This document shows, in pieces, positions 47,801 through 58,179 of a DNA stretch of 64,000 nucleotides. Location of the stretch: the NCBI GenBank assembly GCA_964023205.1, contig OZ026844.1:27750934-27814933 (forward strand). Reading direction: 5' to 3'. Positions within the stretch are counted from its first letter, which is position 1; each line of letters starts with the position of its first letter. Under the pieces are notes generated by a model, which did no database searches, was not told the origin of the DNA, and saw only the letters and a program-made list of their open reading frames with translations. This DNA is from Lutraria lutraria (taxonomy: Eukaryota; Mollusca; Bivalvia; Venerida; Mactridae). The translations under genes and the position numbers were made by a program.

Positions 47801-50076
47801 TTTAATCTCATAGGATAAAGGGTTATATAGTCTGGAAGTCACATACTCTAAGTTCGCTCACCAAAAGTGAATGTCCTAGTATAATTCATAAATCATAATA
47901 TTCAATGTTCTGCGCTGTTGGATTGCTAATATCTTTCTTCTATATATTAGTCAATTTCTATTCCCTAAAATAACTCTTTATATTAAAGTCAATAAGTTGT
48001 TTTCAAACTGTTCAGACATCAAAAAAGATACATATATCGTGAAACTGTGACACCACTTGGGGTTACGGAGTTCAGCTTGGTTTTGAAATCTAAGTTTACA
48101 ACACAAGAGAAAGATAAAAAAGGTCACGAATTGTATTCATGTATATCTATTTTTTTCCGTTCCATTTTTTGTAAAAACAATTCCCAAATCTTGTTCCGTT
48201 TCAAAAAACATGTTTAATTCAATACACAAAGGCATTATCTTTTATTCAAAGTTTCAAAACCAAGTTAATTGAAGATGATCGATAAGCTCTTTCTTGTTTC
48301 CAGAACACCCAGTGCTAATCTCTAAAACAAGCAAGCATTCGGAAGTACTACCAAATCATTCGACGTTTTATACGGGAATGGTGTCAAGTCGAATGAAATC
48401 CAAGTCCGAAGACGGGAACCAGATTATCAAGTTGACCATTGTTATATTCGTATTTGGTCTTGCAGCGATCCTACAACTTGCCGTCATATTCAAATGGTGT
48501 TCGGGTGAGTAATACATGCATTGCAGTGTGTTTAATTTCAAATTAAAGAACTAATGTAATCTTAACTTATCAAGACTTGCACTACATCATGAAAGTGTAA
48601 ATAGTTTACCAATTGTATGGCGGTTCTAGAAAAATGAAGTATCTTGCACGCAATGCAAGTGACGGCTCTGGAAAGCTGAACCATTGTTCAAAATAATAGC
48701 AAGTAAAAAAAAAAAAACATCACAGCACTTAACATATACATCACATAAAATCGTATCACATTACAGTTTATGCATGAAATGTTATCATTATATCGAGCCT
48801 ACTGTGTATTTCTTTCAGACACACTCCATCCACTTGACATTTCGAAGCGAATTTACAAATACCCAACGTGTATCACAGTTGGCAACTCAGGTAACACTTG
48901 TGAATACTTAACGTCATTGTCAAATTGTATACAATACTTCAGGAACGATTCTCTCACATCATGCATATATGTCTTCAGTTAATTTGCATGGCAAACCTTT
49001 CTTATAAAGCCAAAGTGCCCGTTATACGATTCTTATCTAGACAGTGTATTTGACAATATAGCTTTTTGTTAGGATTATGATCCTTCATATTTATAATTAA
49101 GACTTCTGAACATGTCCATTTGGTTATACCGAGCAAATAGATAATATATTTAGGGGGCCTGTTTCTTACATATATCTTAGAACAGATGATACTTGCTTGT
49201 TTTCTTACTATTATACTATGATAATAATTATCGTGCATTTCACAGAATTATTTTCATCAATTCTCAATTGACCCCCCCCCCCCCCCCCCCCCTTCCAAAA
49301 TATAAGCAATAATTATAAACATGGTCACAAAAACTTTAAGTTTAAAAACAGCTGTATTTACTGACATAATTCTTTGCAACGGACAACAAAACAATCTCGT
49401 TTACTTAGTCATTTTAGACGTACCATATTCAATTGCAGGCCGTGTCACAACGAAGGTACATAAACCAAAACGTGTAGCTATTATATTTACAAAAGACTCC
49501 ACTGACCATATTTCAAGAGTCTATCAGCTGAAGTCGTTCTTGCGAAGATTAGGAATAGATGTAACGCTATATGACGAGTATAATATTCCTGAAATGAGAT
49601 ACAACTGGATACAAGTAGGGGAGACTATAGCTATAGAATCTGATGTTGTGCTGTTTGTCATGTCTTGGCATCTGATTACCATGTGTCAACCACAAAGTGG
49701 TACGCTGAGAGAACTCTCGCCCAATCGTAAAACGGAGTATCAAATAACCGAATCCGATAATAAACTAGATAGAGACACTACTGAGGAGGAAATTGAAACC
49801 GACATTGAAGCAATTAATCAATGTCCTCTACATAAGTTACCGGTTGTAGTTGTGAACTCATTAAAAACAGGAAGGATAATATCTAGCAGATCGAAACCAA
49901 GAATAGTTTCAGTTTATTTAACAACAAATGCTTCTTCTGTGAAACGTTTGATGCACAAAATGCACCGAGATCATCCGAGTCTAATGGCTGATGATGTCGT
50001 TCTTAAATATGCTGTAGAAGACAATGAGATCAATGTCAATCATATCAGAAAATTGGCTGACAAGATTAAATCATGA
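38720..50076 (+). CDS. IL-17-receptor-like protein with SEFIR domain, 11 coding exons
   Basis: Predicted single-pass cytokine receptor. Exons: 38720-38872, 39882-39921, 40674-40805, 42110-42225, 43611-43764, 45662-45867, 46543-46602, 47005-47113, 48304-48504, 48819-48890, 49439-50076. They sum to 1881 bases with agreeing phases, giving 626 residues. It has a leader (residues 13-34), an extracellular part of about 330 residues with fibronectin-like strands (ISWLSP; EIRYRYILVNVS) and a cysteine-bearing membrane-proximal region, a membrane helix (about 364-386), and a SEFIR domain from about 424. The SEFIR shows RVAIIFTKDS, a fold helix with LKSFLRRLGIDVTLYDEY and ESDVVLFVMSW. In known IL-17 receptors SEFIR recruits an Act1-type adaptor. 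A Toll-type TIR domain was considered; the pattern fits SEFIR better. The start is the first ATG after an acceptor at 38709, so an untranslated leader exon lies upstream. A related gene starts at 58024. Confidence 0.87.
39499..39725 (+). mobile_element. MITE family A derivative
   Basis: It starts with AGTGCAACCTCACC and repeats CTCAGCAACAACATGAT / TTTCAACAACAACATGAT blocks with TTTCCCACTG.ACG. A poly-C run of about 12 lies at 39540-39551. Confidence 0.65.
39882..39921 (+). CDS. IL-17R-like gene 1, exon 2
   Basis: 40 bases, phase 0 to 1, between TATATTTATAG and GTAAGA. It has the same length and phase as exon 2 of the paralogue at 59795. Confidence 0.75.
40256..40560 (+). mobile_element. tRNA-derived SINE, second family
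   Basis: The head CCCGGTTAGCTCAGTGGTTA with GAGTTCGAACCCCGGGCG is very tRNA-like. The T stem does not pair and a 230-bp body follows, ending GATATAACAGAAATAATGTT, then GGCGTAAAA. The tail resembles a widespread metazoan SINE 3' domain. It is not counted as a tRNA gene. Confidence 0.75.
40674..40805 (+). CDS. IL-17R-like gene 1, exon 3
   Basis: 132 bases, phase 1 to 1, before GTAAGT. It encodes DHMPGKPKDPIIV and ANISWLSP. The paralogue exon at 60971 is also 132 bases. Confidence 0.85.
41728..41911 (+). mobile_element. MITE family B, near full length
   Basis: TACAGTCACACATGTCAACA at the left, ACACAGGTTTGATTGTA at the right, and AAAGGCCACC and TTATTCACAGGGTGG inside. Confidence 0.8.
42110..42225 (+). 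CDS. IL-17R-like gene 1, exon 4
   Basis: 116 bases, phase 1 to 0, before GTAGGT. NGWKHVGQFLVKIEENI and YRYILVN match the paralogue exon at 61331. Confidence 0.85.
42405..43140. mobile_element. Candidate inverted-repeat element in intron 4
   Basis: AGGGTCTTTCAATTGAATGG followed by TCTGGACTC at the left faces GAGTCCAGACCC and TTCCATTTAAAAAACCCT at the right, an imperfect inverted repeat of about 30 bases around 735 bp. No coding sequence is seen inside. Confidence 0.45.
43611..43764 (+). CDS. IL-17R-like gene 1, exon 5
   Basis: 154 bases, phase 0 to 1, before GTAAGT. FTCLYHLPNGSEKMTITVWA is a fibronectin-like strand pair. Confidence 0.8.
44238..44408 (+). mobile_element. MITE family A with internal interruption
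   Basis: The left half (TACAGCGCCTCCCCTTCAAA, TTGGGAATAGCACAATTATG) and right half (AGAGAGGTTGTTGCTCAAGA, TTTTACTGTA) are split by about 60 unrelated bases. Confidence 0.75.
45105..45262 (+). mobile_element. SINE 3' part
   Basis: CGCTTTACATCGAGTTCGTT, CCTGGTTCTCCTGTCCTCTC, then GATGGCCCTAAAATGACCAC. The 5' head is missing, as in 5'-truncated retroposons. Confidence 0.7.
45662..45867 (+). CDS. IL-17R-like gene 1, exon 6
   Basis: 206 bases, phase 1 to 0, before GTAAGT. It encodes KCKCSDLLVSV, a SCLGYTVKG stretch and a basic helix-like segment (IELLRKSIAKMKGDHIKK). Confidence 0.8.
46543..46602 (+). CDS. IL-17R-like gene 1, exon 7
   Basis: 20 codons, phase 0 to 0, between TATATATACAG and GTAGGT. 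KFKIKKPGHYYIR reads as a beta strand pair. Confidence 0.75.
47005..47113 (+). CDS. IL-17R-like gene 1, exon 8
   Basis: 109 bases, phase 0 to 1, before GTAGGT. It contains LCQDYHVIC, a cysteine pair, and ends the folded ectodomain. Confidence 0.8.
47378..47586. mobile_element. MITE family F, copy 2
   Basis: It matches 25758-25961 over its whole length: TTATTTTCGTTGGACTCAAT at the left, GTTAATGCTTTCACAGT at the right, and the same central TTCGTGGATGAGCCGACC palindrome. Confidence 0.85.
48304..48504 (+). CDS. IL-17R-like gene 1, exon 9: membrane helix
   Basis: 201 bases, phase 1 to 1, before GTGAGT. IIKLTIVIFVFGLAAILQLA is the membrane segment, followed by VIFKW. Confidence 0.88.
48819..48890 (+). 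CDS. IL-17R-like gene 1, exon 10
   Basis: 72 bases, phase 1 to 1, after TATTTCTTTCAG and before GTAACA. Short cytoplasmic linker (HPLDISKRIYKYPT). Confidence 0.78.
49272..49292. repeat. Poly-C run
   Basis: Twenty-one C in a row, 146 bases upstream of the SEFIR exon. The length may be a sequencing estimate. Confidence 0.9.
49439..50076 (+). CDS. IL-17R-like gene 1, exon 11: SEFIR domain
   Basis: 638 bases, phase 1 to stop, after TCAATTGCAG. It holds the whole SEFIR domain and an acidic insert (DRDTTEEEIETDIEAINQC) before a PVVVVNS strand. Confidence 0.9.
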
Positions 50077-50431
50077 GTGTTCAGGCCACATGAATCTGAA
50101 ACATATGAGATGCCTCCGTGCTCTGCAATAAATCTGATCTCAGTTAGCATTGGGTTAATTGTTAACCTCTATGTTAACACATAAACTGTACATGGATAAA
50201 GGTTGCTTTACGGGGCCACCAATCTGGAGTTGCATGAACTATGCGTATCTTAGCGTATCGTCATTGTGTTCATTTTAACTGTCAATCTTGCTTTGCTATA
50301 ATTTGTATTTTACACTAAAATTATGTTTTTATAGATCATACAACATTTCTTTTTTGTTTATCAAATGTAAATACATGTATTTTCTTTTATGTCATTGAAT
50401 GTTCCTATGATAATATTTACATTATTGAGGC

Positions 50432-50437
50432 AATAAA
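50432..50437 (+). terminator. Candidate polyadenylation signal, IL-17R-like gene 1
   Basis: AATAAA about 355 bases after the stop codon and 120 bases before the 16-bp array begins. Confidence 0.55.
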
Positions 50438-50557
50438 TATAAAACATTAAATATTCTTCTGGTTATTTTACTTAAATATAGAAATTTCTGTATCTGTAGG
50501 TAGTCTGACAGCATTGGAAATTAATGGAATCGACACTTGAAGTGGACCTAACATCAC

Positions 50558-53500
50558 ACAAAGAGCTTTGTTTACAAAGACATTGTTTACAAAGGGCACT
50601 GTTTACAAAGGACATTGTTTACAAAGGGCACTGTTTACAAATGGCACTGTTTTCAAAGGATTTTGATTGCAAAGGACATTGTTCTCAAAGGGCACTGTTT
50701 ACAAAGGGCATTATTTACAAAGGGTATTGTTTACAAAGGGCACTGTTGACAAAGGGCATTGTTTACAAAGGACTTTGTTTACAAAGAGCATTGTTTACAA
50801 ATGCACTGTTTACAAATGGCATTGTTTACAAAGGGCGCTGTTTACAAAGGACACTGTTTACAAAGGGCATTGTTTACAAAGGACATTGTTTACAAAGAGC
50901 ATTGATTACAAATTCACTGTTTACGAATGGCATTGTTTACAAAAGACACTGTTTACAAAGGGCACTGTTTACAAAGGACATTGTTAACAAAGGGCATTGT
51001 TTACAAAGGGCATTGTTTACAAAGGGCACTGTTGACAAAGAGCACTGTTTACAAAGGACATTGTTTACAAAGAGCATTGAGTACAAATGCACTGTTTACA
51101 AATGGCATTGTTTACAAAGGGCATTGTTTACAAAGGGCACTGTTTACAATGGGCATTGTTTACAAAGGGCACCGTTTACAATGGGCATTGTTTACAAAGG
51201 GCATTGTTTACAAAGGGTATTGTTTACAAAGGACATTGTTTACAAAGGGCATTGTTTACAAAGGGCACTGTTGACAAAGGGCAATGTCTACAAAGGACAT
51301 TATTTACAAAGAGCATTGATTACAAATGCACTGTTTACAAATGGCATTGTTTACAAAGGGCGCTGTTTACAAAGGGCACTGTTTACAAAGGGCATTGTTT
51401 ACAAAGGACATTGTTTACAAAGAGCACTGTTTACAAATGGCATTGTTTACAAAGGGCGCTGTTTACAAAGGGCACTGTTTACAAAGGACATTGTTTACAA
51501 ATGGCATTGTTAACAAAGGGCACTGTTTACAAATGGCATTGTTTACAAAGGGCGCTGTTTACAAAGGGCACTGTTTACAAAGGGCATTGTTTACAAAGGA
51601 CATTGTTTACAAAGAGCACTGTTTACAAATGGCATTGTTTACAAAGGGCGCTGTTTACAAAGGGCACTGTTTACAAAGGACATTGTTTACAAATGGTATT
51701 GTTTACAAGGGCACTGTTTACAAATGGCATTGTTTACAAAGGGCGCTGTTTACAAAGGGCACTGTTTACAAAGGACATTGTTTACAAAGAGCATTGATTA
51801 CAAATGCACTGCTTACAAATTACATTGTTTACAAAAGACACTGTTTACAAAGGGCACTGTTTACAAAGGACATAAGTTACAAAGGGCACTGTTTACAAAG
51901 GGCACTGTTTACAGAGGGCATTGTTTACAAAGAGCATTAATTACAAATGCACTGCTTACAAATTACATTGTTTACAAAAGACACTGTTTACAAAGGGCAC
52001 AGTTTACAAAGGACATAAGTTACAAAGGGCACTGTTTACAAAGGACATAAGTTACAAAGGGCACTGTTTACAAAGGGCACTGTTTACAGAGGGCATTGTT
52101 TACAAAGAGCATTAATTACAAATGCACTGCTTACAAATTACATTGTTTACAAAAGACACTGTTTACAAAGGGCACAGTTTACAAAGGACATAAGTTACAA
52201 AGGGCACTGTTTACAAAGGGCACAGTTTACAAAGGACATTGTTTACAAAGGGCACTGTTTACAAAGGGCACTGTTTACAGAGGACATTGTTTACAAAGGG
52301 CACTGTTTACAAAGGGCATGGTTTACAAAGGGCACTGTTTACAGAGGGCACTGTTTACAAAGGGCATGGTTTACAAAGGGCACAGTTTACAAAGGACATT
52401 GTTTACAAAGGGCACTGTTTACAAAGGGCACTGTTTACAGAGGACATTGTTTACAAAGGGCACTGTTTACAAAGGGCACTGTTTACAAAGGGCACTGTTT
52501 ACAGAGGACATTGTTTACAAAGGGCACTGTTTACAGAGGGCATTGTTTACAAAGAGCATTAATTACAAATGCACTGCTTACAAATTACATTGTTTACAAA
52601 AGACACTGTTTACAAAGGGCACAGTTTTTAAAGGACATTGTTTAAAAAGGGCACTGTTTACAGAGGGCACTGTTTACAAAGGGCACTGTTTACAAAGGGC
52701 ACTGTTTACAAAGGACATAGTTTACAAAGGGCACTGTTTACAAAGGGCACTGTTTACAAAGGGCACTGTTTACAAAGGGCACTGTTTACAAAGGGCACTG
52801 TTTACAAAGGACATAGTTTACAAAGGGCACTGTTTACAAAGGGCATTGTTTACAAAGGACATTGTTTACAAAGGGCACTGTTTACAAAGGGCACTGTTTA
52901 CAAAGGACATAGTTTACAAAGGGCACTGTTTACAAAGGGCACTGTTTACAAAGGACATTGTTTACAAAGGACACTGTTTACAGAGGGCATTGTTTACAAA
53001 GAGCATTAATTACAAATGCACTGCTTACAAATTACATTGTTTACAAAGGACACTGTTTACAAAGGGCACTGTTTACAAAGGGCACTGTTTACAGAGGGCA
53101 CAGTTTACAAAGGGCACTGTTTACAAAGGACATAGTTTACAAAGGACACTGTTTACAAAGGACACTGTTTACAAAGGGCACTGTTTACAGAGGGCACTGT
53201 TTACAAAGGGCACTGTTTACAAAGGGCACTGTTTACAAAGGACATAGTTTACAAAGGACACTGTTTACAAAGGGCATTGTTTACAAAGGACATTGTTTAC
53301 AAAGGGCACTGTTTACAAAGGGCACTGTTTACAAAGGACATAGTTTACAAAGGGCACTGTTTACAAAGGGCACTGTTTACAAAGGACATTGTTTACAAAG
53401 GACACTGTTTACAGAGGGCATTGTTTACAAAGAGCATTAATTACAAATGCACTGCTTACAAATTACATTGTTTACAAAGGACACTGTTTACAAAGGGCAC

Positions 53501-56500
53501 TGTTTACAAAGGGCACTGTTTACAGAGGGCACAGTTTACAAAGGGCACTGTTTACAAAGGACATAGTTTACAAAGGACACTGTTTACAAAGGACACTGTT
53601 TACAAAGGGCACTGTTTACAGAGGGCACAGTTTACAAAGGGCACTGTTTACAAAGGACATAGTTTACAAAGGACACTGTTTACAAAGGACACTGTTTACA
53701 AAGGGCACTGTTTACAGAGGGCACAGTTTACAAAGGGCACTGTTTACAAAGGGCACAGTTTACAAAGGACATTGTTTACAAAGGGCACTGTTTACAAAGG
53801 ACACTGTTTACAAAGGGCATTAATTACAAATGCACTGCTTACAAATTACATTGTTTACAAAGGACACTGTTTACAAAGGGCACTGTTTACAGAGGACATT
53901 GTTTACAAAGGGCACTGTTTACAGAGGACATTGTTTACAAAGAGCATTAATTACAAATGCACTGCTTACAAATTACATTGTTTACAAAGGGCACTGTTTA
54001 CAAAGGACATAGTTTACAAAGGGCACTGTTTACAGAGGGCACAGTTTACAAAGGACATTGTTTACAAAGGGCACTGTTTACAAAGGACACTGTTTACAAA
54101 GGGCATTAATTACAAATGCACTGCTTACAAATTACATTGTTTACAAAGGACACTGTTTACAAAGGGCACTGTTTACAAAGGACACTGTTTACAAAGGGCA
54201 CTGTTTACAGAGGACATTGTTTACAAAGAGCATTAATTACAAATGCACTGCTTACAAATTACATTGTTTACAAAGGGCACTGTTTACAAAGGACATAGTT
54301 TACAAAGGGCACTGTTTACAGAGGGCACAGTTTACAAAGGACATTGTTTACAAAGGGCACTGTTTACAAAGGACACTGTTTACAAAGGGCACTGTTTACA
54401 AAGGACATTGTTTACAAAGAGCATTAATTACAAATGCACTGCTTACAAATTACATTGTTTACAAAGGGCACTGTTTACAAAGGACATAGTTTACAAAGGG
54501 CACTGTTTACAGAGGGCACTGTTTACAAAAGACACTGTTTACAAAGGGCACTGTTTACAAAGGACATAGTTTACAAAGGGCACTGTTTACAAAGGACATA
54601 GTTTACAAAGGGCACAGTTTACAAAGGGCACTGTTTACAAAGGACATAGTTTACAAAGGGCACTGTTTACAAAGGGCACTGTTTACAGAGGGCACTGTTT
54701 ACAAAGGGCACTGTTTACAGAGGACATTGTTTACAAAGGGCACTGTTTACAGAGGACACTGTTTACAAAGGGCACTGTTTACAGAGGACACTGTTTACAA
54801 AGGGCACTGTTTACAAAGGGCACTGTTTACAGAGGACACTGTTTACAGAGGACATTGTTTACAAAGGACACTGTTTACAGAGGACATTGTTTACAAAGAG
54901 CATTAATTACAAATGCACTGCTTACAAATTACATTGTTTACAAAGGGCACTGTTTACAAAGGGCATGGTTTACAAAGGGCACTGTTTACAAAGGGCACTG
55001 TTTACAAAGGACATAGTTTACAAAGGGCACTGTTTACAAAGGACACTGTTTACAAAGGACATTAATTACAAATGCACTGCTTACAAATTACATTGTTTAC
55101 AAAGGACACTGTTTACAAAGGGCACTGTTTACAGAGGACATTGTTTACAAAGGGCACTGTTTACAAAGGACATAGTTTACAAAGGGCATAGTTTACAAAG
55201 GGCACTGTTTACAAAGGGCACTGTTTACAAAGGACATAGTTTACAAAGGGCACTGTTTACAAAGGACACTGTTTACAAAGGGCATTAATTACAAATGCAC
55301 TGCTTACAAATTACATTGTTTACAAAGGACACTGTTTACAAAGGGCACTGTTTACAGAGGACATTGTTTACAAAGGGCACTGTTTACAAAGGACATAGTT
55401 TACAAAGGACATTGTTTACAAAGGGCACTGTTTACAAAGGACATAGTTTACAAAGGGCATAGTTTACAAAGGACACTGTTTACAAAGGGCACTGTTTACA
55501 GAGGACATTGTTTACAAAGGGCACTGTTTACAAAGGACATAGTTTACAAAGGACATTGTTTACAAAGGGCACTGTTTACAAAGGACATAGTTTACAGAGG
55601 ACATTGTTTACAAAGGACACTGTTTACAAAGGACATAGTTTACAAAGGACATTGTTTACAAAGGGCACTGTTTACAAAGGACATAGTTTACAAAGGACAT
55701 AGTTTACAAAGGGCACTGTTTACAAAGGACACTGTTTACAAAGGACATAGTTTACAAAGGGCATAGTTTACAAAGGACATTGTTTACAAAGGGCACTGTT
55801 TACAAAGGACATAGTTTACAAAGGGCATAGTTTACAAAGGACACTGTTTACAAAGGACATAGTTTACAGAGGGCATTGTTTACAAAGAGCATTAATTACA
55901 AATGCACTGCTTACAAATTACATTGTTTACAAAGGGCACTGTTTACAAAGGGCACTGTTTACAAAGGGCACAGTTTACAAAGGGCACTGTTTACAAAGGA
56001 CATAGTTTACAAAGGGCATTAATTACAAATGCACTGCTTACAAATTACATTGTTTACAAAGGGCACTGTTTACAAAGGGCACTGTTTACAAAGGGCACTG
56101 TTTACAAAGGACATAGTTTACAAAGGGCATTAATTACAAATGCACTGCTTACAAATTACATTGTTTACAAAGGGCACTGTTTACAAAGGGCACTGTTTAC
56201 AAAGGACATAGTTTACAAAGGGCATTAATTACAAATGCACTGCTTACAAATTACATTGTTTACAAAGGGCACTGTTTACAAAGGACACTGTTTACAAAGG
56301 GCACTGTTTACAAAGGACATAGTTTACAAAGGGCATTAATTACAAATGCACTGCTTACAAATTACATTGTTTACAAAGGGCACTGTTTACAAAGGGCATG
56401 GTTTACAAAGGGCACTGTTTACAAAGGACATAGTTTACAAAGGGCACTGTTTACAAAGGACACTGTTTACAAAGGGCATTAATTACAAATGCACTGCTTA

Positions 56501-56959
56501 CAAATTACATTGTTTACAAAGGGCACTGTTTACAAAGGGCACTGTTTACAAAGGACATAGTTTACAAAGGGCACTGTTTACAAAGGACACTGTTTACAGA
56601 GGGCATTGTTTACAAAGAGCATTAATTACAAATGCACTGCTTACAAATTACATTGTTTACAAAAGACACTGTTTACAAAGGGCACAGTTTACAAAGGACA
56701 TTGTTTACAAAGGGCACTGTTTACAAAGGGCACTGTTTACAGAGGACATTGTTTACAAAGGGCACTGTTTACAAAGGGCATGGTTTACAAAGGGCATTGT
56801 TTACAAAGTGCACTGTTTACAAAGAGCACTGTTTACAAAGGACACTGTTTACAAAGGACACTGTTTTCAAAGAGCACTGTTTACAGACGGCTTAGTTTAC
56901 AAAGAGCTTTTTTTACAAAGAGCATTGTTTACAAACATAATTATTAACAAAGAGCTTTA
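50558..56959 (+). repeat. 16-bp minisatellite of about 400 units
   Basis: The unit is TGTTTACAAAGGGCAC, with variants GGACAT, GAGCAT and ACAGAGG. Since 16 is not a multiple of 3, all three plus frames read the same 16-residue period (KGHCLQRALFTKGTVY) and stay open for long distances; this is a by-product. A variant block (GCATTAATTACAAATGC, then ACTGCTTACAAATTACAT) recurs about twenty times as a higher-order unit, mostly in the 3' two thirds. Both edges carry ACAAAGAGCTTT. Confidence 0.97.
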
Positions 56960-58023
56960 AGGTTGCTAATTACTTTGACAACTATTTAACAATATTACAG
57001 GATATAAATCCACTATTCGTGCAGCAATAAATGAATAATTAAAAAAAGAAATTAAAATGTTTGTTTATTCTATACTTTGTATGACACAAGAAATATCATA
57101 TCAAGTTAAAAAAATGATAGCTTTTGAATAAGAAAAGTTTTCGTACCATGTGAATAAGGTTTAACAACTTTATCCGCCCACTAGTGAAACAAATCTCAGA
57201 GACAGAGAACATGGCGCACAAACCATAATAATTAGATGCACCTGTAGTACTAATAGGTTTCTAAGCCCGGAACAGACAGCCGGCTATAGACAAAGCAATG
57301 CCAGCAGCAGCGTCTGTAGGATTGTTACAGCGGTGTTTATAATGGCAGACTTGTTTTATGTCCCCGTGTCGATAGGTTTTGACCTGTGCTTGTTTGTACC
57401 AAAACTTAAACTTTATATAAAATCAAAACGCTCCAATCCACAATCATCAAACTTCATATGTTGGTGGCTCATGACAACCTCTTTAGGATCTGTGTATTTT
57501 CAGGTCAGTAGGTCAAAGATGAAAGTGAAGAAGGTGTTGTGTTTTTGTTAAAAACACACCTTGGCCATACTGAACCGTTCTTTTGGAATGTTTGTGGTAC
57601 CTATAATTCGTCGGGAAATTGATATAATTTTAAGTGAGTCTTTATAAGGGGAAACAACACTCGTTTTTAAATATTGCATGCCTAGATTACATCCTCCTTG
57701 TTCAGTTTTGATAAATGATCTTTAAGTGGAAAACATTCATATTGGCTAAGATAAGAAGAGGACTCATATTTAGGCAGCTTCTGAAATTCTGGAATTCAAG
57801 GGATTCCTGCCAGTTATAAATTCATACTTTTAGCTGGGACGTAAGAAGAGAAAATATTTTTCTTTCAAATTCGTTTATTTCCCTGTAAGTTGAGATATTA
57901 TCGTGTTTTTTTTATCTTATTCAAGCAAGGAAACTATTACACATACTTGACTAACCACACTGTTCCGATTTGTCTTCCGGTCCTTAGCCAACTTGGTATG
58001 CTTATTTAAATATTAAACATGTA
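56960..58023. other. Spacer upstream of second IL-17R-like gene
   Basis: No exon is recognised. An open frame at 57333-57551 shows no family resemblance and ends without a splice link. Promoter or leader exon sequence for the next gene may lie here. Confidence 0.4.
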
Positions 58024-58179
58024 ATGCGACATCATTACCCTCTGTGTGGAATGGATTTGTTCATTATCTCTAAAGAAGAACTTATATTTCTGTTGCTATT
58101 ATTTGGCATAAATAAGTCGACGGGTCGGGTGATTCGTGAAACCGGCAAAGATTTTATACAATGTTTTATGAGAACTAAT
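58024..58179 (+). CDS. IL-17R-like gene 2, exon 1
   Basis: 52 codons, ending in phase 0 before GTAAGT. Leader plus IQCFMRTN, parallel to IKCVMSRPG of gene 1. Confidence 0.7.

Noticed and set aside
49439..50076. Toll-type TIR domain
   Set aside because: The first strand and helix pattern, the single membrane pass and the fibronectin-like ectodomain fit SEFIR of IL-17 receptors better. The two domains are related, so some doubt remains.
50524..56960. Many open frames of 60-383 codons with a KGHCLQRALFTKGTVY-type period
   Set aside because: The 16-bp unit has no stop in its repeating plus frames, so long frames appear in all three at once. There is no start context, no splice link and no sign that one frame is preferred.
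57333..57551. 72-codon frame upstream of IL-17R-like gene 2 as its first exon
   Set aside because: It ends in stops without a good donor. The frame at 58024 has a leader, a strong GTAAGT donor in phase 0, and matches exon 1 of the paralogue.
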